A model generated the notes under the pieces. That model was not told the DNA's origin. It was given only the letters and a program-made list of their open reading frames with translations, and searched no databases. This document shows positions 35,686-49,624 of a stretch of 64,000 nucleotides of DNA, piece by piece. The stretch comes from Monilinia fructicola (taxonomy: Eukaryota; Ascomycota; Leotiomycetes; Helotiales; Sclerotiniaceae), in assembly GCA_008692225.1 (NCBI GenBank), contig VICG01000001.1:1848501-1912500 (forward strand), written 5' to 3'. Position numbers and translations under genes: made by a program. The stretch's first letter is position 1. Each line of letters begins with the position of its first letter.

Positions 35686-36871
35686 ATGGTATACCGTATA
35701 AAGCCATCCAGAAGTTGCAAAAGGTGCCGAGTCAGACGAGCCAAGGCAAATTAAAAGTCTACTTATTGTTTCTTACGTCAAATTGGATGCTAAAGTCGAT
35801 CAAGTGCGACATTTGAAGTAGTCCTTGTGGCCAATGTGTTTGAGCTGCTGTGGTTTGTTGCGGATATCGTGATACAGAAGGGCTTCGGGTCCAAAGCGAA
35901 AGCCAAATTGTTGCGAGAAAACACTTGACGATCATAATTCAAGGCAATCAGCCTCGCCTATCACTAGATGTACAAGCACGAGATTTCTTTTTCACTTATT
36001 ATGTGACATCCAGGTGCTGTTCTTTCTGGGACCATATCATCATGCAACCGATACTTCTAAGGAACTGACTTTGGCAATCGAAGCTGTTAGTCTAGCATAC
36101 CTCTGGCATCAAATCTATTCGGACTATGTACTCACAAGTGCAAGAAAGAGCTTTGTTTTTGCTCTGAGAAGGGCCATTGAAGTCCTCAAAACTACAGGAA
36201 TCGCTACTAGAGATACTACGCTGATAACATCTCTTTCTACCCAATCTGTTGGAAAGGATCACGGACAGTGAGTCCCGAAGTAACAAGTCATGGACCAGTC
36301 ATGCTGATGGGGCACTTACCATGGTCAAACTACGTGGCCTGGACGGGTTTATTGACCGCTCTTAAAATTTGTATACCGATACGTCTTAGCACGCATCACA
36401 CTGCCAGTTATGCTAAGCACTTAACATGCACAGAGTTGTCAGAATTCCTCTCAAAATATTCTTGATGAATCATTGTTCGAAATCACTTGCTCTTGACCAG
36501 TATTTTGGCGTTAATGAATGGAATCAAGACCTCAGTGCGTGAAATATGTGCTTCAGTACCTCAATATCTAGACTGTGAGAATGCAGCTCGATAAAGGCTG
36601 TTAGCGTCAAATTTTGATCAACTCCTCATCCTCATCATCATACACCCGTTCACAAATTGGATTATTACACCCTTATTTTTCCTCTCTGCGTTGTGGGTCC
36701 TCCGAATATCATTTCTGCTACAAGATCATGGGTCATAGAGCAACTATCTTATATGAGCGATCATTTCGTATTCAACATGCTAAGACAATTGCTGATATTC
36801 TCGAAAGGGAACCAAGTCTTGACCCTTGGAAGGCGTTAATTATCCTTGGCAGCTATGCCTTTGTATCGTAA
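35686..36871 (+). pseudogene. Zn2Cys6 fungal transcription factor pseudogene
   Basis: A typical fungal regulator start, MVYRIKPSRSCKRCRVRRAK, occurs at 35686. The third zinc-binding Cys is then lost (AKAN followed by a TAA), and remnants of the second half (TYCFLRQIGC) follow. Further fragments appear in order in different frames: RLSLDVQARDFFFTYYV at about 35955, ELTLAIEAVSLAYLWHQIY at about 36066, ARKSFVFALRRAIEVL at about 36142, and SNKSWTSHADGALTMVKLRG at about 36280. The tail ILEREPSLDPW, then LGSYAF, ends at 36871. These match the C-terminal regulatory region of the fungal-specific family (HADGALALVKLRG-type). Several stops and frame changes, plus loss of a zinc ligand, mark it as a genuine pseudogene. 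Confidence 0.8.
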
Positions 36872-37224
36872 AAGAGTACTATTCTCCATTGCAACTAGAA
36901 AGTTTATCTGATTATATGTCGAGGTAGAGGGTTGGAAAATGGACGGGTGTACATCAGGAGAGGGGAGGCTAGCAAGACTCGAGCTGACTGATTCCGTCAA
37001 CTTTCCCTTTCTGATTCTGACCTTGGAAGCTCAAATAAAGAAAAGAAAGAAAATACTAACAACCCATCGGAACTACCAAGGCGGTGGGGAAAATGACAAA
37101 AAATTGAGGACACTCTATGTTGCGAATCATCAAGGCCTCAATCTAAACCAGGCGAACTGATTCTGCAAGATACAATCACTTCATAGAACGTTAAGCAGGT
37201 ATACCGTTTTAGGGAATGTACATA

Positions 37225-37255
37225 CCCAGTGCGCTAACCACTGAGCCAACATGGA
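37225..37255 (-). other. tRNA A-box-like fragment
   Basis: The minus strand reads TGGCTCAGTGGTTAGCGCAC, an almost ideal tRNA D-arm / RNA polymerase III A box. No matching anticodon stem or GGTTCGANNCC B box follows within the expected distance. It is therefore a truncated tRNA or the head of a tRNA-derived SINE, not a working tRNA gene. Confidence 0.45.
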
Positions 37256-39422
37256 TTTTTTGTTCTTGGGATATGGAAAGGCGAGTTAATTTGGATTATA
37301 TACAAAGTTAAGTGAGCTTCTCTGTTTGCTATGTTTGCTTGTTTATGGAAGGGATATGAGACTGGGCTCTTTTGTGTGTATCTTGGATGGACTGGAACTA
37401 GTGAATCATAGCCAATAATAAGATATGCATAGATACTCACATAGATACTCACATGAACACTCACCCAAATACATGAATTCTTATCATAATAAACAGCAAC
37501 TTATGCTATTCGATGATGACTTCTAAGCCCTTGAGCTTTAAAGCTTCAAGCGGACTTGACTGGGTGTATTCCAAATTTCTACAACATTCTACACCAAGGA
37601 GACAGATCAAACCTCTCCAAAGTGGATGATTGACAATATTATCACCAGAATAACACCTACCTTCCTCGATCAAGCAAAATGGACTGGAGTTTGTTAACGG
37701 TCCCATTCCAACCTTTACATCTGCTCAGCTTGTCACCATAGATCACCGATGAAACTTCTCATTTTTCCTCTTCACCCAACTTGCATGACTCTGCCCATCA
37801 CAAATATAAGCGTCAGAAGTCTTTTTCAGCCTCTTGTCACTTCGCGCGGAACAACATCCAATATCATTCCGTCCAGAGCAACACTTTGACGCCATACCTC
37901 TATTGCATGGTTCTGCACACTCGCTTCTATCTCATCTACTCGATGACCGTCAACAATATACGAATCATCGAATTCCACCCTCGATATGTGTTCAAATTTA
38001 GATCACGCCCAGAATCACCGCAATGTCGCGCGCCCTCTGGAACCTCTCCCCGTGAATAATCCCCGCACGACCATCCCAGACCACCCTCATGCGTCTTGAA
38101 TCCAGCCCGTCGGAATACCATGCATCTATATATTTGCAGCGCTGATGATATCTGCCCATCTGAGAAGTCCGCTCGGGGACAGACGATGGAAGTTAGTCAC
38201 GGAACCGGAATCGCAATGGAGAGCTGGTCGCGAGCGGATTTGGCGGGGGTGTAAATGGTCCGCCATGTGAAATCTCACGCGCTGCATGGGAGATTTGGTT
38301 CTTGGTCGCAATGGATGGTGGAGGATGGGATTTGCTGTGGATCAAATAACGCCCAGGGAGAAAGATAATCGCGAGAGTCTCTTGCGGAGCTCCCTTGAGC
38401 TTCTATCTCAACTCGCGGTATCCAACTAGGCCTTTTAATGTATGTTGTGATTTGATTGGTTTTCATGCGACCCCTCTGTTCGTATTCAAGTCTGGTTCTA
38501 TGCATGTGGATATGCCTGATGTGATAAAATTTGTGAGATGTATATATCCCGTCCAAGGAAACGTGTGTGGCGTTGGTTTGAGGTCTCTGTTGCGGTGACA
38601 GGCCCAAAGACGAACAGTAGCTTTCTGTGTCTTGACACCTCCTTGCTCACCGTGGTCAAGTATGAGGCGAAGAGAATTAATACGCAGCAATGTATATATA
38701 TATAGTTCTATCGAAGACGGTCGGTCACAAATAAGATAAAACCGCAGGGTGATATAACTTAAAAGTCCATCCACCACAAACCGTTGAACCTCCATTCCTC
38801 CCCAGCTTGACATATCCATACCAGCTACATCAATTCCATATGATAATCGATACGAGCACCTCATACCTTTTCATCTCTCCATTCCTGGATCGTCCCATCA
38901 TCCTACCCTCTATTCCATACCTCATGCATTTCCGCACCCACTCCATCAGAGCCCTCTACCCCTTTCGTACCTCCATCCCCACGCTCCCGTCTAACCACGA
39001 CCCAGACCTCTCCCGTTCCATCACTGCCAACATAGAGGTTACCGAGCCGTCAGAAAACATACCTCCCGGGTGAAAACAGGTGCTGGGGCAAAATCTGGTG
39101 TTTGAGGTGGAGATGATGTCGCCCAAGCTCACGATGCCCAATGAGCGACAGGCGTCACGGTGGGCGCATCACTACAGCAAGGATCATGACTCGTCGCCTT
39201 CCGCAGCATGCCAAAGTGGTTTCCTATCGGTAGTATCACAATGAGCATATGCAACACCGCCCTCGCCCCCCTCCGGAGAGTCCAAACACCCGCCAGAGAG
39301 CCGTGAAAGGTCGTTTCCGCCAGGGCTGTGGAGATGATCATCGGTATTGTTGCGAGGTATGCTTGCAGGACTGTGTAGGACGGTGTAGATGCCGCCGAAG
39401 GGACGTTCTTCACCGGACTGCT

Positions 39423-39437
39423 GGGGGGGGGGGGGGG
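39423..39437. repeat. G15 homopolymer
   Basis: Fifteen consecutive G on the plus strand. It is a low-complexity site and, given the homopolymer problems elsewhere in the window, its length is unreliable. Confidence 0.8.
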
Positions 39438-42400
39438 TGGAGACTAGATTCAAGGAGCTTGCCCGAGGATGTGGAATCATAGGGGGGATCTGGGGGTTAT
39501 ATAAGGTGGCGGTGTTGAAGGATTTGGATTGGCCGGGGGCGAGCTTGCCGATGGGGAGCAAGTGAATCGGTGCACCGTAGCTAGATACTTTTGAGGAGAG
39601 CAGGGTTGGGGCGATGTAAAGAGGTGGTGCGTTGGACGCACGCGTGGTGACGATGAATTAATTTTGGTTGATGTTCTGTCGAGGGCTGCTGGATAGTCGT
39701 AGGTGTATGTATATATGCGTTGGAGCTCGTCGGGGCATATCGAGTGTTTTCATCGCTGCTCATGGCCATTCCATGGTTGAGCGCGGGTGCGTCGGAACAT
39801 TCATTCGCACTCGGCCTCGAGCACGTTTATGGCGGAGGAGGTATTGAATGGGTAGTTGTAGAATTGACTGTCATCGTTTGTGGTGGAGCTTGTGTGTGTG
39901 TATGTGCGCCGGTCATCCAAGCATTTTGTCCTAGCAATACCGACTCCTTGTTGAAGAATGGGGAGGCCCCCAATGGTATCGAAAAGGATGGTTGGCGGTT
40001 TAGTTAGATCTCGGCGATCAGTTGAGCGGGCAATCGTGCTGCGGGGAAAGGGGCGAAATATGCTGGTTGGGGGATTGTTGGACCGGGAGACAGGACTGGA
40101 GAATTTAAAGTGCTTGAGAGGAGAGTGATGCTCGATAGCGAGAGTTTCATAATGAGAATGGAACGGGGGCTGGGGGAGGTAAAAATGGAAATGAAGTTGT
40201 ACGATAACCGCCACGGAAGAATTTGCAGCAGGCAAGGAGGAATATAGGGCAATATATAAGTTTTTTGCCATTACGGAGGCCTTGATGTTGGTGACAGTGA
40301 CAGTGACAGTGAGCACCAAAATAACGAAATGAGGCTTCTCAAAGTTACATTGGTAAGACTCTCACATCCATCGTTACTATTGAATGTCACCAGGATTTGA
40401 AACATATTGCATACATACTACATGCTTAATAGAACAGACGAACTCAAAGTTCGGTATTAATATGTAAATTCTAGAGAAAATGAAGCATTAAAAAGACATA
40501 AAGATTCGGTAAGCCCCAAAATAAAAAGTTGAATATCCAACCCCCCATATACCTTTTCCATTGATTGCGATGATCAAAGTTATTCGAATGCTTTCATGTC
40601 ATGGATTAATCAGGCATGTTCGTCCACCTTTGAACAACCCCCCAAAACTCCACGAACACGACGGTACTGTCTTAAAATTCAACATCAGATGGCATCGACG
40701 TCAACATCGAGATCACGATCACGATCTACACCGCCATCTTGCACCGAATCTTAAAATTACTCTTCCAACAAATGGGAGGACAACGTGAAACGGGACGCCA
40801 GTATTTAGTATGCCCCTCTTAATCTTCTAGCTCATGTCAAAGCGACAGGGAAATTTTCTCGGGAAACGTGCAAGCCACCACCAGAAGTATTACCGGTGGC
40901 TCTCATCCGTGCGCGCCAGACCTACACACTTCCAACCTCTCAGACAGCGCCTTCGCATTACCGCAATTTCAACATCGGCGCGTAATTGAGGGACTTCCCG
41001 CTCGCCCGCCTGCCTTGCAGAAAAACAAAAGAAATGATCCATGGTCGCCCACCACAGACCAAATTCAAAGACGTGACAGAGGTATATTTGCATCTGGAGG
41101 TACTCTATTCTACATGAGCATTCAATGCCCGAGTAAAAGCCACGCGAAGTAAATGCCGGGTTCCAACTGCCATGTTTGCGCGAGAACTATACCAAGTCGG
41201 AGAGAATGAAATGGGAAGGAAGCATGACACAAAGGATGCAAGGATACATTGATTTGTACTTCGAGATTCATCCGAAGGGATGTCCTGGCTGTGTGCTCGT
41301 TGCGTCTTGAGGTCTTGAAAGCGGATGGGGTAAAATTTACCTGATATATGTAGCGAATGGTGCCCGAAGAGCCCGCAAAGAGAATGGCGATTGAGAGCTT
41401 CGGATCCGGGTACGAGAAGGATGGAAGGAAGTGAGGCCTGTGAGACGTGTGACGTGTAACTGAGGTAAGCTGGGATGAGGTTGGCGGGCTGAAGAGATGA
41501 AAGGATGTTTACGATGAGAGAAGTCGTTTGGAATTCGTAAAGCGGGGCTTTCAAAGAGATAGGGACGAATATGTAGAAATTGATCACCCTCTTCATATCT
41601 ATCGGGAAATTCAGAGTGTAGGGAACGGACGAGCAACAGATAACAGAGATACCTTGCTACAGAGACTACCCTGTACCTTCCTTCACCCTCTCTCATGTCG
41701 TGTTCCCCCATCAATCTCACGGTTTGTGACCCAGAAACAAATGCCCGGAAATACAAGGTGGTGGTAACATAGCAACCATGCCTTTGCAAGACCTCGGACG
41801 AAATGTCCAAAAACTGTCGCACGTGGTATGAGCCATCATGTGATGACGCATCATGGCGCAAGCAAGCACCTGGTGGTTGCCAAGGCAAAATTCCACTTCC
41901 ATCTGGACAAGTTCGGCAAGGCCGACTTTTGCCGTGGTGCTCTTAGAAGGATTTGTTAGGTTTGATTGAAGGTGGAGTCGATGGGTGAGAAAGGCAAGCA
42001 TCTTCACCTCCTCCTTGGTCGGACAACATAACTTACATAACATTACATAACCTTGTCACCTGACGTGAGCCTTCTCCTATCTTGTCCTGCGTGTCTAATT
42101 GACTTTTCTCAAGCAACCAACCTGGGAATAGGATTGCCGACTCAAGAATGAGCGCAAGGGAAAATCTCAAGCCACGAAGCTTCACAACTTGACGGATGCC
42201 ACCCTCCATTGCCCACTAAACGTTTCTAGTACTATCTACAACACCCCTTCATTCCACCAACCGATATCAACCCCTTGGATCGTTTGCCTCATACCTTCAT
42301 CCAAACGTTCATTCTACGCAGTACAGAGAGAGAGGTATATGTACCCACGCACGGCCACCCCTCGCAAAAGGGCGGCGGTAAAAAAGAGCGATCTCTCATC

Positions 42401-43445
42401 GCGAATCCAAAAGAGTCTCGACCCTCCGGTGTTTGACACGTCGATACCTCGTAATTTTATTTAAAACTTCCTGAAACCCAAATTCTCCCATAACAACGGT
42501 GGGGCAACTCGCTCATTTCCCCAGAATCAGAGGATGGGGCGACCCAGCCAATACAGTACGGCCAGTACAGTACAAGTACACTGTACTGTAAGTACAGTGG
42601 TGATCCTGCGCGCCCATAAATAGGCGCACACTAACGATTTGTCTGGATGTGAGCATGCAAGGGAGGGAAGATGGATGATGCATATCTTGCTTCTTTTTCT
42701 TATTATTAGCTTTTATATGACGCAATCCGCGTGTCGTGATTGGATCGATGATGCTGCATGAACTAACTGTCTGGATGCATATTTAATCTCAGGTATTGAT
42801 TGGTTTCTGGACGGATGAAGGGATGGATGGACAGAGAGACAATTTTAAAGGGTAAGATGGCGAGCGAGATACTTTGCATGCTGGGAAATTGTACAGTCGG
42901 CGATGAGCAAGCAAGTAGATGGGTAGGTAGGTATACACAGATAGGCAGGTCGACATGTACAGTCATTTACAACATTATGGATCCTCCTTAATTACCCGGA
43001 CCTTTGTACCCATCTATAAACGGCAGGACAATTATGTATTGAACAATCATCCATCCACATACGATGTGATACCACCCGATGAATTCCAATCGCAACGTCT
43101 GAATTGCCCATCACAATTACACCGATTGAAGGAGGATCATCACGCACCACCAGCCCATCCATCCATCCATCCGCAAACCGCGAATCCCACGCCCATCTCT
43201 GCAGGCCAAACCCCCAACTCCGCATCGCCTTAACCCTTTCCGCAACGCTACGAAGAATGCCATCCAATTCCTGCAGGCCCAAAAATTCGATCGATCGAGA
43301 AAGTCAAAAGCCAATAATGCCAAACTCAATAAACCGCATACCGCCGATCTCAAATGGGTAACTACTAACTTACTAACTAACTACATACTGCAGCTTCTGC
43401 ACGCAAGGGATATCGATATCGATACAAGGACATATCCACCTATTG

Positions 43446-43482
43446 ATAGATAGATAGATTGATAGATAGATAGATAGATAGT
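43446..43482. repeat. GATA tetranucleotide microsatellite
   Basis: Tandem GATA/TAGA units with one ATTG interruption. Confidence 0.9.
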
Positions 43483-43589
43483 CGCCCTTGTAAGACTTAC
43501 GTGTCTTAAGATTTCGTAAATGTACGATCGGATCATCCATCGATCAAGAAAGGATACGGTGCGCTTCGTACCCAGGATGCCAGCCGTAT

Positions 43590-43660
43590 GTGTGTGTAGT
43601 ATGTAGTATGTATGTAGTATGTAATTAGTATGTATGTATGTATGTATGTATGTATGTATG
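43590..43660. repeat. GTAT tetranucleotide microsatellite
   Basis: Imperfect then perfect GTAT units; about eight perfect copies end near 43660. Confidence 0.9.
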
Positions 43661-46600
43661 TACTCTGTGCGTCGCCCGTGGAATGGATGCATGTGCAGGC
43701 TGCAGAAGTTCCGTGGGTGGAGTATCCAGATAGGGCTATCCAATAAGTGCGGATTCGCGATGGGGAGAAGGCGCAGCGGCGGCGGCGGCGACGGTGGTGG
43801 TGGTGTATCTTTCTTTCTTTTCTCCCGGTGGACGCTTGCTGGATCGGTGGGTGTCTCTCTCTGGGATCGATCCATGGCTTGTACAAATGCAGCTCTGGGT
43901 GTTGGCTGAAGCGTCAGCCCGAATTTCCATGGCGTCACGAAGAGCGCAGGGGTGCGATTGCGGGCGCTGGGAGCGAAGGGCGAGGGGCGCTGGTAGCGTC
44001 GTGGACGTGTGAGTTGTCAGGTGTCAAGAGATCCGTGGACGGGGAGACCTGGCTCGGCGGGAAAATGGTCCATGGCGGCATCGTGGTGTGGGATCTGGCG
44101 ATGTCCTGCCGGTAGGGACTTTTGGCATGCGAGGATCCGTTCGCGTTCGCTCTCACGTACGGACGACGGACGGAGGGAGGGAGGGAGTGCATATCTTCAC
44201 GACCCAATGATGCTCTTTCACGCACGACTCATGGACGATCCGCAGGCGGGCCACTCGGTGAGGTTGCATGGGGGGAGGGGGGGTGGTAGGAAAATGTCTC
44301 TCGTGATAGTGCGAGAGCCTGGGATGGACATTCCCGGCCGCGCTTGTTCGCTCTCACTCACCCTATGGCTTTTTTACGTCACGACCTTCGCGTCTTGGCC
44401 TGGCCGTTGTTTATATCCGCTTGGAACAGCCAAGTGGATATGCTGTAGAAGTAATCTCGTTGGCTATCAATGCGTGCCCGCCGTTAAGGATATTTGAGCG
44501 CTACTGATGATTTGACCCGTAACAATACATCCACCCATGAAATCATAAACAAACCGGACAACGCCGAGCGATTCGACTGTCCTTTGCAGCCAGCACTAGA
44601 GCGATTGGGGCATGGAAGCTTGACGGACTACCTTGCACCGACTGGGTCTACCGTTTGATGCTTGCTCAGATCAACCAGATGCATCAGCTGAAAAGCCCGA
44701 CAGATTGCTCTATTCGCTCGTATCTCACACAGGACGGATCAGAAAGGAATCTTGGATCCAGCTTCCAAGATGGCGAAATGCAAGCAGGGACAGGGACAGG
44801 GCTAGGTAGGGAGAAAGACTGTACCGCAGTACTTTGTACGCTCCCAGCATCAACGCTCCTTGATTGGGTGATAAATTACGCGAGGCCCTCAACAAGGACG
44901 AGGGGAAAGGGTGCTTGGAAATGGAAAGAGGGTGATGCGTTTTGTGTCCTTTCTCTTCTGGCATGGGATGTATCATCAGATCAGGTAGAATCATATCATA
45001 TCATATCATCATATTGTACAGAATCCTTCAATGCAATGCGACGGAAGTGCGAACGAACGCAGCACGCACGCCAGCCGCAAGTCCCTGGGCATATACGATA
45101 CATACGATAGATACGACGATAGCGATCAAACAAGATAGAAAACAAACTCGCCCTCACACCATGCACGCATGCACTGAGCACTCTAATATCCGGGGACGAG
45201 CATTTAGATTTCTTTTTCTTTTTCTTTTGTGGCCTCCCCCTCATTGCCTCCTGCGGTAGGTCATGCTCAGGCTGATTGCAAAGATGATCATAACCCCTCG
45301 CAGGAGGGGAGAGGGGTTGGGGGTTTGGGGCTACCCTGATGCCCGTGCAGACCCATTACCTACAGGACCGGACAGCGCATTTCCATGTGAAGCAGCACGT
45401 AAAAGCATGTACAGTAAGGTTAAGCAAGCGGTCGAAAGCAACTAATGATTAGTCTGCACCCTGTACCGCATCCAATCGTGGGAGAGCATCCCGTGCGGGC
45501 GCTCCAATGTGGCGGTTCGAAGCTTCCTATCGGGACAATTTTCTGGCCAGGGCTGTGCGAACAAAAGATGCATCATGATAGCAGGCGTTGTATGTATACA
45601 TGGTCATTGTCATTGTCATTCATCCGACATCCAGGTCTTTGGAAGATGTTTACTTTTTCACACATCAGCCCCTTCATTCATAGACTCGGAAGGATAGCTA
45701 GGTAGCTAGCTAGCTATCTATACTATGGCATTGTCTCCCCCCCGTAGATTGATAATCTGATTGTTCATAACGCGACCCTCACGGGTTCCATGGTTCCCAG
45801 AGAGCACTGTCGGATTTTGTTATATTTATAGGAAAGCCCGTAAGCTGGCTGCATGGTGGCGGAGAATGAATATCTGAAACAAGCAGCTTGGCTCGCCATT
45901 TAATATTCGTCGCTCGATCACGTCTTCTTCCATGCTCCCCGCGAAACATATGGGTAGGTTACAGCGCAAGTACGAATGGGAGATATCGAGCATGGCGGAG
46001 AGAGATTTCGGATGAATAGATATCCAGAGGTGTTGCTGTATGTGTATATGTACATATTGAAGCTGACGGCCGTGTCGCGGGTTCGTACATAAAGAGCAAG
46101 CACCTGGGTCAGTAGCAGGTGCAACCAGCAAGCAAGATGCAATACTAATATCGATATCGTAGTTTGTTTGATGATCTTGGCAGCGACAGAGAGAATCTTT
46201 TTTTTTTGTTTTTCGTTTTTTGTTTTTTCTGTTTGTGATACAACGTCGTCCTTAGTCTACCCCAGATGACGCATCAAGCTAATGAATTCGTCGGAGTTAT
46301 CTTCAAGAGAAGTTTGCAATTATACCCAAAAAAAGGAAAGAAAGAAAAGAAAGAACAGATCGTATGCTAAAAATGGCCTCATTAATTTGTTTGTTGACTC
46401 GTGAACCAGATTTACACCCTTACCATTGGGAATTCGGGATAACCTATTGGGATAACCTCAAGATCCCTAGGTATCATTCGCTTGTTTCAGGATGTAAACA
46501 TTGAGAAAGATTAGAGGCGGAGATTTCTTCTACTCAAACCAAAAAGATTGATCGGCCTGCATAATGTTTGTGCTATAAGAGATTCTGAATTTCTGATGCT

Positions 46601-47439
46601 GGCACGGTTTCAAGGTATGGATGGCATCCAGAGATTTAATGCTTGGAGATACCTGGTTGCAGGTCATTATTATTGTTATTATTAGCATTAGCCTTTACGG
46701 AGTATTTGTTCGTTGGCAAGTCTTGATTCTTGAGAGGTTTCGAAACTTCCAAAGCTTATTGAATGTGACTGAAGGTTAGGACTTTTTTTACAAACTATCA
46801 GTTCTGCGGTCTCACCTTGCCTGGTGACCTGCAGTACTTTGCTAATAGTGAAAAGACTTGTTCCTGTCGTCGTTTCCACGCAGATATCGGTGGTCATCGA
46901 TAGCCGAAGAATGAAGCTAAGAAATTCCCTAGAGAGTATAGGTACGGAAAACCAGCGCGTGGTGGTCTCGTTTATCCCTCTTTGACTTTCTGTCTATTCG
47001 GGATCGGAACGGACCAGAGGTACACTAGGTTCTGGGATAAGCCACTAAGATAAATCGAAGGAGAATATCGTTGTAGATTGGCATCTTAGCATGTTATGTC
47101 ATGTCATGTCGATGTGGATGGTGGATATGTTTGAAGATATACACAGTCACAACCTTTTCTGTGCGTATGACGAGTCTATCAATCAATGAAGCAAGCAAGC
47201 AATCATTAATCTATATCTCATTGCAGATGTGATCTCGTTGTTAGGGTCAACCACTCATTACATGATGATGCAGCTTAGAGAGAGTAGGTGTCTAGGTAGA
47301 AAGTAGAGGAGTAGATACTACCTAGATCGGTATATATATTTATTTGAATAGGTCCATTAGTCCTAGAGGGATCCAATGAATGATAGGGATATGGAAATAT
47401 AGAAGGTACCTAGGTACTTGGATATGCTTATTAATATAA

Positions 47440-47815
47440 TATAATATTACTATCTCCCTTGCTAATAAGAGTTATTCTTAAATAAAAGATACGAATTAGA
47501 ATATATATATTAATATAATAAATATATAATATCTTTCTTATTAATAAGTATAATTCTTAAATAAAAGATACTACCTAGGTAACTAGAATATATATATTAA
47601 TACGATAGATATATAATATCTCCCTTACTAATAAGTATTATTCTTAAATAAAAGATACTATCTAGGTAACTAGAATATATATATATTAATACGATAGATA
47701 TATAATATCTCCCTTACTAATAAGTATCATTCTTCAATAAAAGGTACTAACTACCTAAATAGAATATACATATCAATACAATAAATATATAACATGTCCC
47801 TTGCCAATAATTGTT
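47440..47815. repeat. AT-rich minisatellite, four copies of an about 80-89-base unit
   Basis: Each copy contains, in order, ATCTCCCTTACTAATAAG (or a close variant), ATTCTTAAATAAAAGATAC, a short variable CTAGGTAACT part, and AGAATATATATATTAATAC. Copies begin near 47450, 47529, 47616 and 47705. The last is the most diverged. The middle two differ by only a few bases. Confidence 0.85.
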
Positions 47816-48659
47816 ATGCCCAGCTTGCTTGAATAACCTTGGAACCTTGGAACCGTGAGAAATACTCATCAGAGACAATACAGTCAGTACCTTGGAAGCA
47901 GAGATATCTAATATTCATGGATGCGTCTTTATATGTACTGGATGTCTCTATTTTATGTATTCCCTATGCAATAATACCGAGAGCAGGACAAGGAAATGCC
48001 TCCTACATGAATAAACGCGGATCATTAATATCGCATCCAATGAGACCCATTTATTGCGTACTAGGTGAAGAGAGGCTTGCTCGAACGGGCTTAGCCTCAG
48101 TCGGGGGATCCACTTATGACCCCATAATCATGATCTTACCTTGGCCCGCTTGGCGGAATCTAGAAAGAGTACGGAGGAGAGAGAAAGCACTAGGTAGGTC
48201 CTCCATGATGCCATCCGTAAAGACCAGGTAGATACCAGGGAGAGCAAAGCAGATACCAGGGAGAGAAGTAGGTACGGTCCTGCACAGAGTCATTACAGTA
48301 ATTGGTCGTGTATTCCTCATGGCACCAGCATCCAATCGACGTGCATGCGTGGATGATGGATTTCCATATTTGCAAGATCCCACCCTAATGAGAAGGTACT
48401 AACCAGGGAGGTACTAGGTAGTAGGTGTGTACAGTGTACACTTGCAGACAGTACCTACCTACTCCGTATGTAGTATGTAGTATGTACTATGTACTATGTA
48501 TTATGTATTATGTAACTTACTATGTACTTACCTCCCTTGGTAGATGTAATCAAAAGAATCGAGAGGAATAATTAAAATAATTAAAAGAAAGACTTGATGT
48601 ACAAGTAGAAAATGTTAAATCAACCTTGGAATGCAATGAGCCAAAAGCATTTCGCATAC

Positions 48660-48800
48660 TAGGGTGATGGGAATAATAGGTAGGTGAGTAGGTGAGTAGA
48701 TGAGTAGGTGAGAAGATAAGTAAATGGGTAGATAAGTATAGTAGATAAATAGGTGAGTAAGTGAGTAAGTAAAAGTAGATGAGTGAAATAATAATAATAT
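48660..48800. repeat. TAGGTGAG/GATAAGTA imperfect array
   Basis: A run of GTAGGTGA, GTAGATGA and GATAAGTA-like octamers about 140 bases long, of low complexity and imperfect. Confidence 0.75.
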
Positions 48801-49197
48801 AAATAGGTTAATAGATCAATATGTTGATGTGTCAATATATCAATAGGCCAATAAGCCAATAATCAGTCAATATAATAAATCAGTAGTAGGTAAATATTAT
48901 TTATTATCGCATACCGCAATTCATACCGCAATTTATACCGCCGATATAATTAACAAACATCACTCACTCACTGCAGGTGTTTGTTCTCATACCCGTGGAC
49001 TTCTTCCTTCCGGACTCTATCTGATTATCTATTTGTATCTGCTCTATTTGTATCGATTGACTTATTATCATCATACAGCACTATCCTCTATTGTGTTGGA
49101 CTGGACTGGATTGGATTGGACTGGACTTTATTGGACCTTGGAACCTTGGATCTTCACTGTATTCTACTCTTGAATAGCCCGTCATTTCAGCTTCTTA

Positions 49198-49375
49198 TCG
49201 TTCGTTCGTTCGTTCGTTCATTCATTCATTTATTCACCTATAACGCGGGGAAGGGAGGATTTCATTATAATTCATTCAATTCAATTCAATCAGTTCAATT
49301 CAATTCAGTTCAATTCAATTCCTCAAATCAGTTCACTTCAATACAATTCACTTCAATTCAATCCAATCCAATTCA
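49198..49375. repeat. TTCG/TTCA and TTCAA simple repeats
   Basis: GTTC tetramers pass into ATTC tetramers. After a short gap there are about 110 bases of TTCAA/CAGTTCAA-type units. This lies upstream of the large gene at 50457. Confidence 0.8.
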
Positions 49376-49624
49376 CGTTCATATATAATATTGAACATTT
49401 ATTGTTAATTGATTCTACATTTTACTACCTTTATAACGTTTTACCGTATTACATCCACTCATTTTTTAAAGAAAAACAAAACAAAACAAAAACAAAAATA
49501 CCTCCCATACCCGTGGACCTACTTTTAGATGGTTACTTACTACAATACAATAAATAATAAATACTACAATACTACAATAAATACTACATACAATACCAGT
49601 ATCCAATCCAATACCTACCTTCTA

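Noticed and set aside
41105..41888. Pair of overlapping minus-strand frames of 163 and 183 codons
   Set aside because: No domain, no splice logic and no codon bias; likely chance frames in GC-moderate DNA.
43381..43938. 185-codon minus-strand frame
   Set aside because: It runs through GATA and GTAT microsatellites, has no family motif, and overlaps competing frames of similar size.
47440..47815. CRISPR-like array
   Set aside because: The organism is a fungus, the units are contiguous AT-rich tandem copies without distinct spacers, and no cas gene is present.
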